Positions 1-12,290 of a stretch of DNA of 64,000 nt are shown one piece after another; within the stretch, counting starts at the first letter, position 1; each line of letters starts with the position of its first letter. The DNA lies in the NCBI GenBank assembly GCA_024509875.1, contig JAMPIV010018783.1:682001-746000 (forward strand), given 5' to 3'. The notes under the pieces were generated by a model. It had not been told where the DNA came from, searched no databases, and was given only the letters and a program-made list of their open reading frames with translations. Source of the DNA: Oreohelix idahoensis (taxonomy: Eukaryota; Mollusca; Gastropoda; Stylommatophora; Oreohelicidae). Both the position numbers and the translations under genes were made by a program.

Positions 1-1644
1 ACCAAAATCAGAATCGCTCAGTGGCAGATTTTGAAACCATCATTGTACGGGAAATAGGTCCCCATGTTAAATCCTATTTGATTGGAGCGCAGTAAATGTA
101 AGGCGAAACACGATTAGTCGGGCTACAAATACTAATTCTTTGTTGTTAGGGAAACGTGAGTAGGAGTACTTTTTTTGAAAAGCTGTGTAAACATGGCTCG
201 ATTGGTTAGACCCGCCAATATAGTCAATTAGAAGCGTCAGTTCAGCACCACATTTTCAAATAAACTTTCTAAAGCTACAGTGCGTTGAGATTCAGCTTAT
301 ATTTTTCTAAATAAAAGCCTGAGACAGCGGCAGGTCGGATTTTGTGCCATATTCATTGCCAGTCAACGTAATTGTGTATTATTTCCATGAATTGTGGTAA
401 GCTTGAAATATTTGATATCTTTTTAATGAAAATTGAATGTAAATTGATAATTTATGTCTGTATATGTGTGTGGTTAAGTAACGAACATGAGGCAAGGCCT
501 ATATAGTGCTCCAACCTGAACAGAAGGTGTCGGAGAAAAGTAAAACTGCATGGAATTGCCAAACAGTACACTGACACCTATCTTATTGACTAGAAAGAAC
601 TAATGCTGGAATTGCAGAGGCGTGGTAACCATTAGGGAGGAGTATACTGGTGTAAATTGTTTCAGATGAAGCTGACAGCTGGCCTACCGCTCTGAACTCA
701 GTGTTTGTTATGTATTGTGTTCAGTCTGGAAATAGATTATAAATTAGTTCTGAAATAGGAGGTACAACCTTCTTGTTTCAGGGACCGTGGTCCTATATTA
801 TTAAAGCAGCACCTGGTCTGAGCTTTGCTGAATCTAGAGGCTGACAGCATACTCCTGGGTCCAGATAGCGACCAGTGAGGTGTCTCCAGAACACAGTGAA
901 GCTATCGTGCAGAGGAGACTTTTCCTGCCGCCATCACGAAAGATAAGCTTCTGTGGCCAGAGGAGCTCAACATTATGTGTCCCCCTCAAAACTTGACATT
1001 ATAGTAAAACAGAGGGTCAATACATTGTTTAAATTGATAGGAACGGTGAAGTTTCCCCATACTATTTCCAAGATAAACAAACACTTGAAGTCATGATGAC
1101 AAATAACAACATAGCATGAAAAACAAAACCAGTATTACCTCATAGTACTACTACACAACTGACACACATAGGATAATACTAATACAATATGTCACTACAA
1201 GGTTCATATTTATAAATTATGTACATATAAATTGTGATTACATTTGATTGTGATTCCTGGTTCACTGTGTAGTTGAATCAGGATATATATTAGTGAAAGT
1301 AATTAATACATATATATTTGAACTTTTACCACTGACTCAATTAAGATAGTCTTATAGAGTGTTAAATGTGTGTGAGTGTCACAGTGTTGTCAAGTGTGGT
1401 GGAATAAATTAAATTGTTTATCTGTCTGTTGTTGTTGTGACTTACACTTCATCATTTACATAACCCTAGACATTTAACGTAGTCATCACAATATTCCAGA
1501 ATAATTCTGACTGAGGTATAAATGTGGTAGTAAGTAAGGTTATCTGTAAAACACTACACCTATTAGATACAGATACCTTCACAGCTGATCTCAGTCAGTA
1601 CACTAAGTCCCCTATAAATATTTATAACATCCCACTTTACCACA
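1..1644 (+). repeat. LTR of GM-A2 subfamily, unspliced form, cut by window edge
   Basis: This stretch aligns along its whole length with the 3' two thirds of the complete solo LTR at 11406-13814 and, as reverse complement and without one internal segment, with the LTR at 28217-30241. It ends in the same terminus, CTTTACCACA. The first roughly 760 bp lie outside the window. Its sense strand (by the gag-pol direction of the copy at 28217-35726) is plus. It contains the intron-like segment 397-781. It sits against a minus-strand LINE, so it is either a solo LTR or the 3' LTR of a plus-strand element lying to the left; the sequence cannot decide this. Confidence 0.85.
397..781 (+). other. Putative spliceosomal intron inside the GM-A2 LTR
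   Basis: The 385-bp segment starts GTAAGC after ...GAATTGTG and ends with a pyrimidine-rich tract and TTGTTTCAG before GGACCGTGG. The LTRs at 28217-30241 and 34233-35726 lack exactly this segment and carry the two flanks joined. The GT-AG orientation matches the coding strand of the element. Homologous to 12558-12941. Confidence 0.75.
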
Positions 1645-3190
1645 TTCACCACCATTGGTGTTCTCTTCTGTGCTAGTGGTTATCATTTCTGATGCTCGAC
1701 CTTGCTCACCATCAAGGAGTTCTGAGAAATATTCTTTCTATCTTTCCATTACTTCCTTCGGGGCAGCAAGCAATTTGCCTTGTTTGTCATTTATAAATTT
1801 AAGAGGGCACTGTTTTTCCTTCCTCATGTTCTTTAGGGTCTTATAGAACAATTTCTGGTTTTCTTGCGCATCTTTTTCTAGCTTTTTCTCCAAATTCCTC
1901 CCAAGACTTCTGTTTTGCTGCTAGCACCTTTGCTTCTGTTCTGAGTATCACATATTCTCTATATTTCTCCATTTGTCGTGCTGTGTTTTTAGCTCCTAAG
2001 TATTGTTTCCATGCCATTTTCTTCTCTCTTATTTTCTCTTTGACTTCCTCTGTCCACCAAGGTGTCCTCTTTCTCTTGTTCCCAAGTTGGACTTCACCAC
2101 AAGCTTCTGCAGCAGCTGTCTTTATGGTGTCCTTGAATTTAAGCCAGCGGGTTTCCAAGTCATCATGTTGTTCTTCTGTGTAGCTCACCGCTGCAGCAAT
2201 AAGCTCCTGATATCTGGTCTTAATTTCTGGCTCTCTCAGCTCATTTCTCCTGTTCGTTTACTTAGTTTCTTGGGTGATGTTAGGCAGTTCCTAGGCTGAG
2301 CAACTCTTTCAGTTGTTCTTTTGATGGTTAGCAGGTAGTGATTACTTCCAATCTCTGGCCCCCTCCAGACTCTAGCATACCGGACGTATTTGAATGAGCT
2401 CCTCCTAACTATGGCATAGTCGATCACTGGCTTCTCATTCTTTGTTGGTTCACATTTAATGTAAGCATGTATGCGCTTGTGGGGGAACTTTGTGTTTATA
2501 ATGATCAGATTCTGTTCACTGCAGAATCTAAGGAGTCGCTTTCCATTGTCATTAAGAGTATCTTCTCCATATCTTCCGATAACTTCACCCCATCTAGCAT
2601 GGTCATTTCGAACTCTGGCATTGAAATCTCCGAGCATCATAACTTCATCTAGGCAGTCATCCACTTTCCTTTGAAGCAGCTCAAAGAATTCCTCCTTGAT
2701 CTCTGCTCTCTCATCCTCATTTGGCCCGTACAACTATGACAAGGTTGAATATGGTTTCTCCTTCTTTTAGTTTTACAACCATAATGCGCTCCGAGACAAA
2801 GTTCCATCACTTGATATTATCTTTTTGGTTTTTCGCCACAATGCAACCCACACCTCCTTTAGCTCTTTCAGATGTGGGTACACCACTGTAGAGCAGCGTG
2901 TCGCCATCGAGATCCATGACTCCTTGTACCTTTTTCTTCGTTTCCGTTATTGCCAAGATTTCTAGTTTTGCTTTCCTCATCTCTACCACCAGCTCCTCTT
3001 CTTTCCCATTTATTCTTCTTGTGTTCCAAGTTCCATAAGTCGTAGTCCGTAGTCCGTTCCAGTTCGTCACCTTTAGAATCAGTCCAGTTTTCTCTCTTGT
3101 ATTTCTTGTAATCGGGATTTAAAGCATACAGGTTATTGGTCTGTTGTGCCTGTGCATGGTGGATGGGCTGCTTCCTTACGGCCTCCATAC
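1645..3190 (-). pseudogene. LINE-a: broken RTE-like LINE, endonuclease and linker region
   Basis: Minus-strand reading frames give an AP-endonuclease-like (EEP) domain and the linker that precedes a reverse transcriptase. At 2807-3070 the domain opens with YGTWNTRRINGKEEEL, ILAITETKKK and GGVGCIVAK. At 2236-2733 it continues with MMLGDFNARV and the late motifs VIDYAIVRR and GSNHYLL. At 1841-2188 there is a basic linker with a TPWWTEEVKEKI motif, and linker-like sequence continues in another frame to about 1650. Frames change near 2735-2806, 2200 and 1845, so it is inactive. The RT domain is not in the window: the LTR at 1-1644 abuts where it should begin. The clade assignment is by eye only. 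Confidence 0.75.
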
Positions 3191-3967
3191 AGGCCGCCCT
3201 CCTCCTTTTTCAGCCGGGCTTGGGGCCGGCCTTGGCGGAGTTCACCTCTCCTTCCTCCTTGTACTATTGTCAGAGAACTCGCCAGCCTATCTATATATTG
3301 AGGCTTATGTCTTCACAACCCGGACTCGGGATATCTAAGAGACGATAGAAAGTCTCCTTTAACTAGTGGTCGTCTTCAATATGGCTGCCCTGCTTCTGTT
3401 CCGACGTCTCTCACGCTTCTGCCTGATTCTGAGAAAAACGTGCCTAACCTCTTTCTGTTTTTGACCCTTCCTATGCGCATCGTTTCCGTACATCCCTTTT
3501 TTCTACTCGTCTATACCAACTCATGTTAGACTTCTCATTCTTCTTTCCCTTACTGCCACAAAGGAACTACTAGACCTGGATGCCATAAATGCATCAATTA
3601 ATAACAATAGTATATACAAACTGGTGGTACCACCCTAGGAGCTCAAGAATCCAGATACAGCCTACCACCTGGCAGGCATAATTAATAAAGCAACTGATAT
3701 GGAAACTATCAAAAACAAAGCCATTCCTAATCGCCTGTATTAACACTGGAGCGACACACCCCGATTGACCAGTCTGTACGGAAGTGGGTTGCACAATCGT
3801 AAACAAACGATTCACGCCTGAAGTCAATTTGATGCAATCACTTAAGCGATTACAATTAATCCTTAAGGACAGTCAATGACGCCTTGTCCTGACACGAATC
3901 GAAGTGTGAAAATATAAACAGTGACTGGGGCACAGATTTCTAAGCTCCAAAATGAGAAGTGAATAGA

Positions 3968-4014
<47 letters not shown>

Positions 4015-4640
4015 CGTAAAAGCGAATAACCAATTATGTGACAGTATCTAGAGAACTAACAATTCCTAGCAATAAGAAACTTCTTAGACTGTAACTAGAA
4101 ATGAATAGAAGAATCTTACTGTGCAGAGCGTCTAGAAAAAAATAATATAGAGCTTTCCTACTAAAATGTAGGAAGTATGGACAACACAGAAAACCAATTT
4201 TAGGCTATTTACAGGCATGCAATTAATCCATAACTGTGAAACATGTGTTGAGAATAGATAGACCTAGAGAACTGCACAATATAGTAAAACAGTATATAAC
4301 AAGAACTAAAATTAATGTATAAGGCTCAGTGATGGTGTGAGGATAAGGGATAGTCTGAAGGGGTGCTCATATGGATGATGGCTGATTAGTGGATTGGGTG
4401 TCATCCCGGACACCCTCGGGCTTTTTCACTCCGCTTCACCTTGTTATTAACAGGGCAGATATCAGAGACGTTATTTGTAATTTTTTGTTTTATTTTGTAT
4501 TTGTGTTTTATTTTTATTATTATTACTATTATTATTTTTTTTTTGGAAAGGGGCGGGGATACACATACATTCAAACAATTTTAGTTTTTAATTTACTGTA
4601 TTTGGACTGAGTGGAGGGGGAGAAAATACTATATTTAAAT
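3191..4640. other. No gene seen; probable LINE-a 5' leader then unassigned DNA
   Basis: About 3191-3450 is more GC-rich and probably belongs to the 5' untranslated region of LINE-a, with no boundary that I can fix. From 3450 to 4640 I see no coding signal or recognised repeat apart from the GA microsatellite at 3970-4011 and T/A-rich runs near 4490-4545. Confidence 0.4.
3970..4011. repeat. (GA)n microsatellite
   Basis: About 21 uninterrupted GA dinucleotides. Confidence 0.95.
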
Positions 4641-6475
4641 ACTTCTTCTTCTTTGATCCTTAGCCGCCGACCGTCAAAGCAGTCAGTGGCAATTACGCCT
4701 GGTGGCGTCTTGTAGGGCAACAACAAATTGATTCCACTTTGCTCGGTCGGCGGCCATCCTTCGTACAGTGCCCCAACTCTGGTTCACTCTTTGCATCTCA
4801 GCCTCCACAGTCCTCCGCCAAGTTGTTTTTGGTAGGCCTCTCTTTCGTTTTCCTTCAGGAGTCCATAGCATAGCTGTTCTTGTGATGGCATCAGGGTCTT
4901 TTCTGAGGACATGGCCAACCCAGCTCCAGCGTCTGCCAGCTATGATGGTGTGCATGTCCTCTTGCTTGCTCCGAGTAAGCAGATCTTGGTTGGTGATGGT
5001 ATTCGGCCAAAAGATTCGGAGAATTTTTCTTAGGCATGTTGTGTGAAAAGAGGACAATTTCGACATTTCCTTCTCTGTAACTCTCCAGCTCTCTGCGCCA
5101 TAGAGAAGCACAGAAAGCACACAGCTCTGATATAATCCTAATTTTGTGCTTGTGCTGTACTGAGAGGACTTCCAGATGTTGTTTAGACTAAAAAAGGCTG
5201 TTCTTGCTTTGTTCATTCTGTTGTTGATGTCTTTGCTTGCTCCGCCGTCTGGTGTTACTATGCATCCTAGGTATGTGAAGGCATCTGTCTGTTCCAGTTG
5301 CTGATTCCTTACTGATATGGGCTCAGGGATGCTCACATTGAGCGTCATGACCTCTGTCTTCTTTAGGTTGATGATTAGCCCACCTGCTGGCTATACTTAT
5401 CAAATCTATCCGTTTTTTCCTGGATGTGTTGATGTGAATGTGTTGGATTGCCCTCGGTTGTCTGGCACATCACCCAGTCTATGACTGTTAAAAATAGAGT
5501 GGTTGATAAGGGGCATCCCTGTCGTACTCCTGTCTTCACTTCAAAGGTTAGGTTGCTCTGCCCAATGCTACACGTAAAGTTGGCATAAAGGCTTTTTATG
5601 ATTGACACTATGCAGCTTGGAATTCCATAAGCCCTCAGTATTTTCCATAAACTGTCCCTATGTATACTGTCAAAAGCCTTTTCAAAATCAACGAAATTAA
5701 TGTACAGCTGTCTTTGCCATTCTGAGCACTGCTCTATAATGTTCCTGAGGGTAAATATATGATCTACACGTCTTCTGTTCTTTCTAAATCCTGCTTGTTC
5801 TTTCCTCAGTTTGTGGTCTTCTGCTTTTGGGATTCTCTGTATAATTATCCTGCTTAGTATTTTGCTGGGAACTGAGAGAAGAGTTATTCCTCTGAAATTT
5901 TTGCAGTCTGCAAGATCTCCCTTCTTGGGCAGTTTGACAATTATTCATTTTCTCCACTCTGTTGGTGTTGTCCCTGTTTTCCAGACTTGTGCAAATAGTG
6001 GTTCTAATAGTTCTGCTGCTAGCTCAGGGTCTGTCTTAAATAGCTCTGCATTTAAGTTATCATGACCAGGAGCTTTTCCATTCTTTAACCCTTTGATTGC
6101 TGTGATGATTTCTTCTTTTTGTGGGATGTCTGTATTAACATCTAGTTTATTTTCAGCCTCAGGAACATTCAATTGTGTCTCAGGTGGTTCCTTATTCGGA
6201 GTTTCTCTGAAATGCTCTGCCCATCTTGTTTCCTGTCCCTCTACTGTCGTGATGAGATTTCCGTGCTTATCTCTTACTAATGTAATATTGTTTGCACCTC
6301 GTTTTCCGCTGATGATTTTAGTTATTTTGTATACTGTGCTTTGTTCATTTCTCAGTGCTGCCTCTTCTGCCTGTCTTGCATTTAAATACTGGGAATCATA
6401 TTTTATTATCTTGAATTTACTACAATATATATCCAAATTATAACCCATCAAGGGTTTAACGAGATACTTTATCTT
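4640..6475 (-). pseudogene. LINE-b: broken non-LTR reverse transcriptase lacking the F/YxDD block
   Basis: Read on the minus strand, 5945-6451 gives the RT linker and fingers (IITAIKGLKNGKAPGHDNLN then AQVWKTGTTPTEWRK). At 5375-5608 come TGVRQGCPLSTTLFLTVIDW and EKTDR. At 4683-5348 are the thumb and C-terminal region (AFTYLGCIVTPDGG, CVLSVLLYGAESW, RWSWVGHVLRKD, GKRKRGLPKTTWRRTVEAEM). Between the CQTTEG and EKTDR motifs the block that should carry the catalytic F/Y-x-D-D motif is missing, so the enzyme cannot work even apart from the frameshifts. The 3' end is followed by a short (GAA)n tail (CTT repeats at about 4642-4652 on plus). The terminal 3' sequence recurs at 7282-7345 and, in coding form, at 37690-37810. 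Confidence 0.85.
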
Positions 6476-6483
6476 TAAAAAAA

Positions 6484-6484
6484 A

Positions 6485-6523
<39 letters not shown>

Positions 6524-6531
6524 TTTTTATT
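6484..6531. repeat. (TG)/(TA)n microsatellite with T run
   Basis: GTGTGTGTATATATA... followed by a T run. It separates LINE-b from the transposase relic. Confidence 0.9.
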
Positions 6532-6559
6532 AATCATTGTTTTAGTTTATTTGTTCCAG

Positions 6560-6833
6560 ATTTATACACTATAGCTTATAAATTAACAAACAGAAGAAAG
6601 AATAGAGGCTGTTCTAATGTACGGAAAGGTCGGTGCCACCTCAAATCAGTTATTTATGTCAACCGACCCAGAACACTAGATGATCTAAATGAGGCCATCA
6701 CATTAGGATTTGCGAACATCAGAGCAAGTGGTACTTTACTTAGGAAAGTTCAAAGGTCGTGTCATCCGGGTAAAAGAGTGTTTAGACGAAAATGGCTGCC
6801 AATGCGAACATTTAATTTAATTTATATAATGGG
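6560..6833 (+). pseudogene. C-terminal relic of a mariner/Tc (IS630-type) transposase
   Basis: The plus strand reads HLKSVIYVNRPRTLDDLNEA, then a helix ending LLRKVQRS. After a frameshift near 6755 it reads RVKECLDENGCQCEHLI followed by a stop at about 6831. The pattern of a vYvnRPrTLddL helix, an LLR.V.RS helix and a final C.(d)eNGgH-like tail is the usual C-terminus of DD-E/D transposases of the IS630-Tc1-mariner group. The catalytic part is absent; the (TA)n microsatellite lies just upstream. I saw no terminal inverted repeats. Recognition rests on motif memory only. Confidence 0.6.
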
Positions 6834-7170
6834 GTATATGTAGGGCCTGGGCCCCGATGTCCCGTCTACATTAATAGATGTTGATGCGAACACACAACCT
6901 CTCACATCCCGGTGCAGTGATCGCCGCGGAAGCATATGGCTTCTGCACAAACGTGTCCGTAGCAACACCTTCACGCGGTGACCCTGTACTCAAAGTTTGC
7001 AATGGGGGCCACCGAGTGCCTGACGGTATAATCAGGTCGGGAGTAGTTTGGTACCTCTTAAGGTGCAGGCGCAATACCAACCGGCGTGTGGACCATGCTC
7101 TGACCAGCACTAACTGAAACCCCAGGCAAGAGTTAAATTCAGTGTAGATGAAGCTCGTAAGCATTAGATT
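6834..7170. other. Unassigned GC-richer stretch
   Basis: No coding pattern or recognised repeat. Composition (many CpG and GGCC-type words, for example near 6845-6960) differs from the AT-rich surroundings and would fit an untranslated leader of a retroelement, but I cannot assign it. Confidence 0.3.
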
Positions 7171-7284
7171 GCAGTTCATCTAGGAGAAAGAATACGGTTG
7201 GCAGTTCATCTAGGAGAAAGAATACGGTTGGCAGTTCATCTAGGAGAAAGAATACGGTTGGCAGTTCATCTAGGAGAAGGAATT
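7171..7284. repeat. 30-bp tandem repeat, about 3.7 copies
   Basis: Unit GCAGTTCATCTAGGAGAAAG plus AATACGGTTG, repeated three times exactly and then partly. Confidence 0.95.
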
Positions 7285-7480
7285 CTTCTTCTTCTTCTTC
7301 CGTCCTTAGCCACCGACCGTCAAAGCAGTCAGTGGCCATTACGCCTAGTGGCGTCTTAGGGCAACAGCAGATAGGTTTTCTTTGCCATTGTTTCCCATCA
7401 CGCCTATTGGCGTCTTTAGGGCAACGGCAAATCAATCCATTTGCTGTTGTTTCCGTAATCGAAGTGACTGGCAAACGGGT
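7282..7480 (-). repeat. 3'-end fragments of a LINE-b family member
   Basis: On plus, CTT repeats are followed by CCTTAGCC.CCGACCGTCAAAG and GTGGCGTCTT.AGGGCAAC, the same 3'-terminal sequence seen at about 4655-4720 in LINE-b. The GCGTCTTtAGGGCAAC word recurs at about 7410, so the fragment is partly duplicated. Confidence 0.65.
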
Positions 7481-7562
7481 GATCAGCCCGTTGGTAGGAG
7501 AAGGAATACTCTGATTTTAAACCACCAGCTGCCTTTCTTCTTTAGCAAGGTTGTCTGCCTCT

Positions 7563-8721
7563 TCGTTGCCAGAACCGTTCAGAAAGCAATGGGAAACTAC
7601 TGAATGAATATTGCCAAGAAATCATGACAGCCAAGAATGAAGAATCACGAAACACAAAGATCTGATGGTGTGGCCCCCAGGCCAGGCAGATTGACCATGC
7701 GAACTGGGGAAGAGAACGATGCCAGAGCAAGTACAAGTAATGGTGATGACGGCCAAAAACCTGACTATGTTATTGCGGAAAGCCATGCCATCGGACTAAA
7801 GAAAAAATTAAGAATAGGCACGTGGAATGTAAGAAGCCTACATCAGGGAAGACTTTGTATGATTAGTAAAGAAATGTAAAGAACGAAAACAGACATACTG
7901 GGCATTTCTGAACATAGATGGGCCAGACAAGGTCATTTTATAACTCAAACAGGAGAGACATTCATATACTCAGGGAAGGAAAAGGGCGGTCAGAGCGGGG
8001 CTGGTTTCCTCCTGACAAAGAAAGCATCTATAGCACTACTTGGATACAATCCGATTAGTGATCGACTTCTCATGATTAGACTCAAGAGAAAGAAAAGGAA
8101 CATCACAATTTTACAAGTTTATGCACCCACATCTGCAGCAGATGATGATGAAATTGAGGAATTTTACAACAGTTTACAAGAGACTTTAGGGAAAGTGGAA
8201 AAAAGGGATATCATGATAATCATGGGCGACTTTAACGCGAAAGTTGGCATCGAAAGAACAGAGGAAGAGAAAAAGGTGCGAGGTCCATTCGGTATAGGAC
8301 ATAGAAACGAAAGAGGAGAAAAACTAATCGGATTCTGCATAGAAAACAACCTCTCCATTACAAATACCCTATTTAGACAACATCCCAGAAGGCTCTATAC
8401 ATGGACCTCACCAGATGGCAACAGCAGGAATAAAATAGATTACATCTTGATACAACAAAGATGGAGGTCAGGTATATCATCTACAAAGACACTTCCAGGA
8501 GCAGATTGTGATTCAGATCATGAGATACTAATTGCAGATTTTAATTAAAATTGAAAAAAAAGTGACAAAAGGTGCTCGACCTCTCCGTCTCGATGTAAGC
8601 GCCATACCACCTGAATATAACATAGAAGTACAAAACAAATTCGAGGCACTGATGGCTGTACAAGAGGATATGACACCGGATGAGCTAGCCACACATGCGA
8701 GAGATATTCTCATCACATCTG
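7563..8721 (+). pseudogene. LINE-c piece 1: 5' leader and AP-endonuclease domain
   Basis: The reading frame from 7637 gives an EEP endonuclease: LRIGTWNVRSLHQ (about 7805), ILGISEHRWARQGHF (about 7890), LQVYAPTSAADDD, IIMGDFNAKVG (about 8216), RRLYTWTSPDG, NKIDYILIQQRW and CDSDHEILIADF (about 8510). One in-frame stop lies at 7877-7879, and the frame shifts at an A run near 8555. Coding then continues to 8721, where GM-A copy 1 is inserted. Upstream (7563-7636) is presumably leader; it shares 33 of 34 bases with a SINE at 41046-41079. The element continues at 19426, 23821 and 26043. Confidence 0.85.
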
Positions 8722-10753
8722 TGTGGCGAGTTGGGATTATATAAATATAGTTATAGGGGACTTAATGTACTGAATGAGATCAGCTGTGAAGGTTTCTGTA
8801 TCTAATAAGTTTGGTATATTACAGAGAACCTTGCATGCTACCACATTTCGACCACAATCAGACTTATTCTTGAATTGTATGATGACTTCGTTTAATGTCT
8901 AGGGTTATGATAGTGATGAAGTGTAAGTTCACGACAACCAACAGACAGATAAACACCTAAGTTAAGATCCACAACAATTTACAACACTATGACAATCACA
9001 AACACATAACACTCTAAAGATTTATTTTAAGTAAGTCAAGTGTTAACTTTTATACACTGTATTAGCTCTTTCAATATATAGATATCCTGATCCTACTACA
9101 ATGTGAATCAGGAATCACAATCAAATGTAAGCACAATGTTTATGTACAAGAATTTATACAAAAGATCTTTGTCCAGACATATAATATTATTGTAATATGA
9201 GTGTAGTGTTGTGATGTATTATTATGAGGTAATACTGGCTTTTAGTGCTAGGTTGTTGTTGGTCATCACGACTTCATGTGTTTGTACTGGTGGAAATAAT
9301 ATTGAAGGATTCACAGATTCTGGTTTTTTAAAATTTCTGTCCCTTTTGTTTTTATAATAAAGTTTAGTTCAGGGTATTTTATTCAAGGTTGAGCTTTTTC
9401 GTGCTGACAAGCGCTTATCTCATAATGCAGCTGCAGGAAACCTGTATCCTCTGCTCGCTTGCTTCTCAGTTTGATAGTATGATATACAATGGCCGCTATC
9501 TTGTGCAAGGAGTCTGCTGCCAGCTTTCTGGATCATGCAGTACTCAGACCGGACGTTGCAATATCACCATCTATACCACGGCCCCACAATTCGTAAGGAA
9601 ATACACACTAAAGATGACTGACACAGTCTGATCTGCGGTATGTCCAGGCTGGTATCATATATTTAATTTTGGATAACACTGCCTGCTCTCATCTCTCACA
9701 ATGTGTAACGATATGGCGTCCCCTCTAAGATTTCTTCTGCCAATATCCAGTATATTGGCCAATCGTTTTGAATATTTTCAAAAGAGTACACAGTCATTCA
9801 AATATTTTCATTCACTTTTACTCCGTTTCTAGGCATTTATTTGTTATTCATAGGTCACCCAATCAAATTTCTTTTAACTTCAAAGTTCAACCAATGGCCT
9901 CCCTCGTACTATCTTAGACTTTCTGTCACTACTAGGTTTCAACAAAATTCAGGGAATTCCATCCCAAGCAGATATGACCAAACCTGACAATATCTCTGTT
10001 CTCTATATGTTTTATTACCAATATCTAATTATCTAATGGACTTTTTAGATAATTTATTACATATTCCTAGTCCACTAGCCTTCCTGTACACGAATATAAG
10101 ATTTTCAAGGGGCTAAGTGGCGTAGTTAAGAATACGATCTTTTTTCGATGTTAAGTGTTTAATTTCAGCTACCACCTGTTCAATTCTCTACGACTGTACT
10201 ATCAGTATAAAGTCAGGAGCCCTACGTAAAATATCAGGTTTCCTAATAAGAATTAAACCTGTTTTCTAAACATAACATCGTATCGCTAATTTTTTTCATC
10301 ACTGTTTATTTGAAAAAAATCAGGTCAAGCACACTGCGAGTTGGTTTATTTTTAGACACACTGCGAGTGGCTTGCGTTACTGTGTTCCATGGTCCGTCTA
10401 TCTCTCTCTGTTTTTTTCTTCTAAGCCCGTCTGTCTTTTCAAGGCTAACCTTGTGCGCAATTTTGCACTAATGTTAGTTTTTAAAATCAAGGTCGTCTAG
10501 AAGATTTTACTACACATTCTATTTTTAGAACTACGGTTATCGCCGTATCGTTAAGCCTAAGCATTTTATTTAGGAACGAACGAATTAGGACAAGTAGAAA
10601 TCTTGTGTTAGCCATTACGGCGTTATACAACTAAGGCGTTATCTATACTGGGAAAGCACTGGTCTTTCTCCATTCTTCTTCCTATCGTATTATTTCGTTC
10701 GGCTTTACATTTATGTTCTAATTTATGTATGGGTATTAGAATTTTTCGCCACA
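8722..10753 (-). repeat. GM-A copy 1, 3' LTR (intronless form)
   Basis: 2032 bp, same length as 17394-19425. The sense strand is minus. The site homologous to the intron of the A2 LTR lies between 9584 and 9585 and is uninterrupted (sense GAATTGTG then GGGCCGTGG). Confidence 0.95.
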
Positions 10754-10754
10754 A

Positions 10755-10770
10755 TTCTCCCCACTTAAAA
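10755..10770 (-). promoter_or_regulatory. 3' polypurine tract of GM-A copy 1
   Basis: The minus strand reads TTTTAAGTGGGGAGAA immediately before the LTR start (TGTGGCGA). The same 16 bases occur inside pol at 15279-15294. Confidence 0.75.
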
Positions 10771-10822
10771 CAGACATCATATGTCAGTCCCTAATTCTAT
10801 ATACACATAGATAAATTTCTAT

Positions 10823-11405
10823 CTATGCCTGGTGATTACTTTGATTCTCATCGCACGGATGGCGGCTTAGAAAATCAGCACCTAGGTTAGTTTTTCCAGA
10901 AATATATTCCATACTGAACTGATATGGCTGTAATAGCAAAGACCAGCGCAATAACCTAGCATTTTCATGCCTTGCTTGTGACAGACACACGAGTGGTTTA
11001 TGATCTGTCTGGATCCTAAATGATTGTCCATAGAGATACATCTGGAACTTTTTTATACCCCAGATGTCAGCGAGACATTCTTTTTCACTTGTTGAATATT
11101 TTTGTTCTGCTGTATTCAACTTACGACTAGCATATGCCATTGGGGTTAATTCCCCATCAAGAGAATTTGACCGTTGTAATAGAGCTGCACCCAAACCGAT
11201 ATTACTCGCATCCGTTCTCAGAATGAATTCTTGACTTAAGTCAGGTAATTTCAAAATAGGTTTGCTTGTGAGCTTTTCCTTCAATTCTTGGTATGCTAAT
11301 TCACACTGTGCGGTCCAGGTAATTCGATCTGGATTTCCTTTGCGTGTCAAATCAGTTAACGGTGCACCTATGGAGTTAAAGTTTTTGATATACTTTTGGT
11401 AGAAA
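10823..11405 (-). pseudogene. GM-A copy 1 RNase H domain (3' part of pol)
   Basis: About 190 residues on minus: the RT connection (LTRKGNPDRITWTAQCELAY), then the Ty3/gypsy RNase H with FILRTDASNIGLGAALLQ, the KECLADIWGIKKF helix, QTDHKPLVCL and GKTNLGADFLSRHPCDE. The catalytic D (TDAS), E (KE) and D (TDHKP) are all present. The frame is cut at 11405 by the solo LTR; the upstream part resumes at 13815. The product would act in removing genomic RNA during reverse transcription, but as a severed fragment it is dead. Confidence 0.9.
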
Positions 11406-12283
11406 TGTCGTGAGAAATTCTAATCCACATATATAAATTAAAACGTAAATGTAAAGCCTAACAAATAAATTTAATAAAAGGAAAGAAGAATGGTAAAGAA
11501 CAGTGCTGTCACAATGACTGTACGCGAAATCCCCCTTGTTTTCTCCTGCGTCTGCAAATTGTAACGTTTCACGTTGATAGTAAAAGCCTACTGCTTCAAT
11601 TCCCGTTTTCTACGATAAAACATGTGCTGCCTTTCTAAGAAAAACCTTGAGATACGCAAGTTGACCTAGATTTAAAATTCCATTCATGTCTTTTTATACA
11701 CTACGTTACCTAAAACGAAAGACAGATGGACTAAAGATAGAAAGAAGGGAGGGCTGAAAGCAGGGACACATGCAACACTAAACACGCGTCGCGCGATACA
11801 CGATTGCTGCCATCACGCGTGTAAGGCCACAAGCACTAGCTTTTTTTTCAAATCGACAGTGATAAAAAACACTACCCATACCAGAGTTAGGTTTTAAAAT
11901 CCTGAAAAACGCTTATTAGAAAACATGACATTATACTGGTTTACGTTTGAAAACATTACAGTACCCAGACACCACATCGTATTCGAAGTAAACAGGAGGT
12001 AGAAGAAAGTGTATATTTTGAACGCAGCCACTTAGCTCCTTTAAATGTGTATATTTGGGTTCCTTAGGACTTGCTGACAAATAATATGTTAAACGTTACG
12101 CAAATAGTCTAGGAATTACCAAATTATAGCCAAAAGAAATAGTGAGGGATGTCAGACAACACTAGAATCAGAATCGCTCAGTGGCAGATTTTCACCCCAC
12201 CATTGTACGGGAAATGGGTCTCCATGTAAAATCCGATTTGATTGGAGCGCAATAAATGTAAGGCTAAACACGATTAGTCGGGC

Positions 12284-12290
12284 TATAAAT
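12284..12290 (+). promoter_or_regulatory. TATA-like box in the solo LTR
   Basis: TATAAAT about 270 bp upstream of the intron-like segment on the sense strand. The other LTRs of the subfamily have TACAAAT here, so this is weak evidence for a core promoter. Confidence 0.25.

Noticed and set aside
7139..7474. Repeated LLDELPTVFF peptide
   Set aside because: Translation of the 30-bp tandem repeat.
9389..9631. 80-codon frame repeated at 18061-18303
   Set aside because: Antisense frame inside the GM-A copy 1 LTRs; duplication is explained by the LTR pair.
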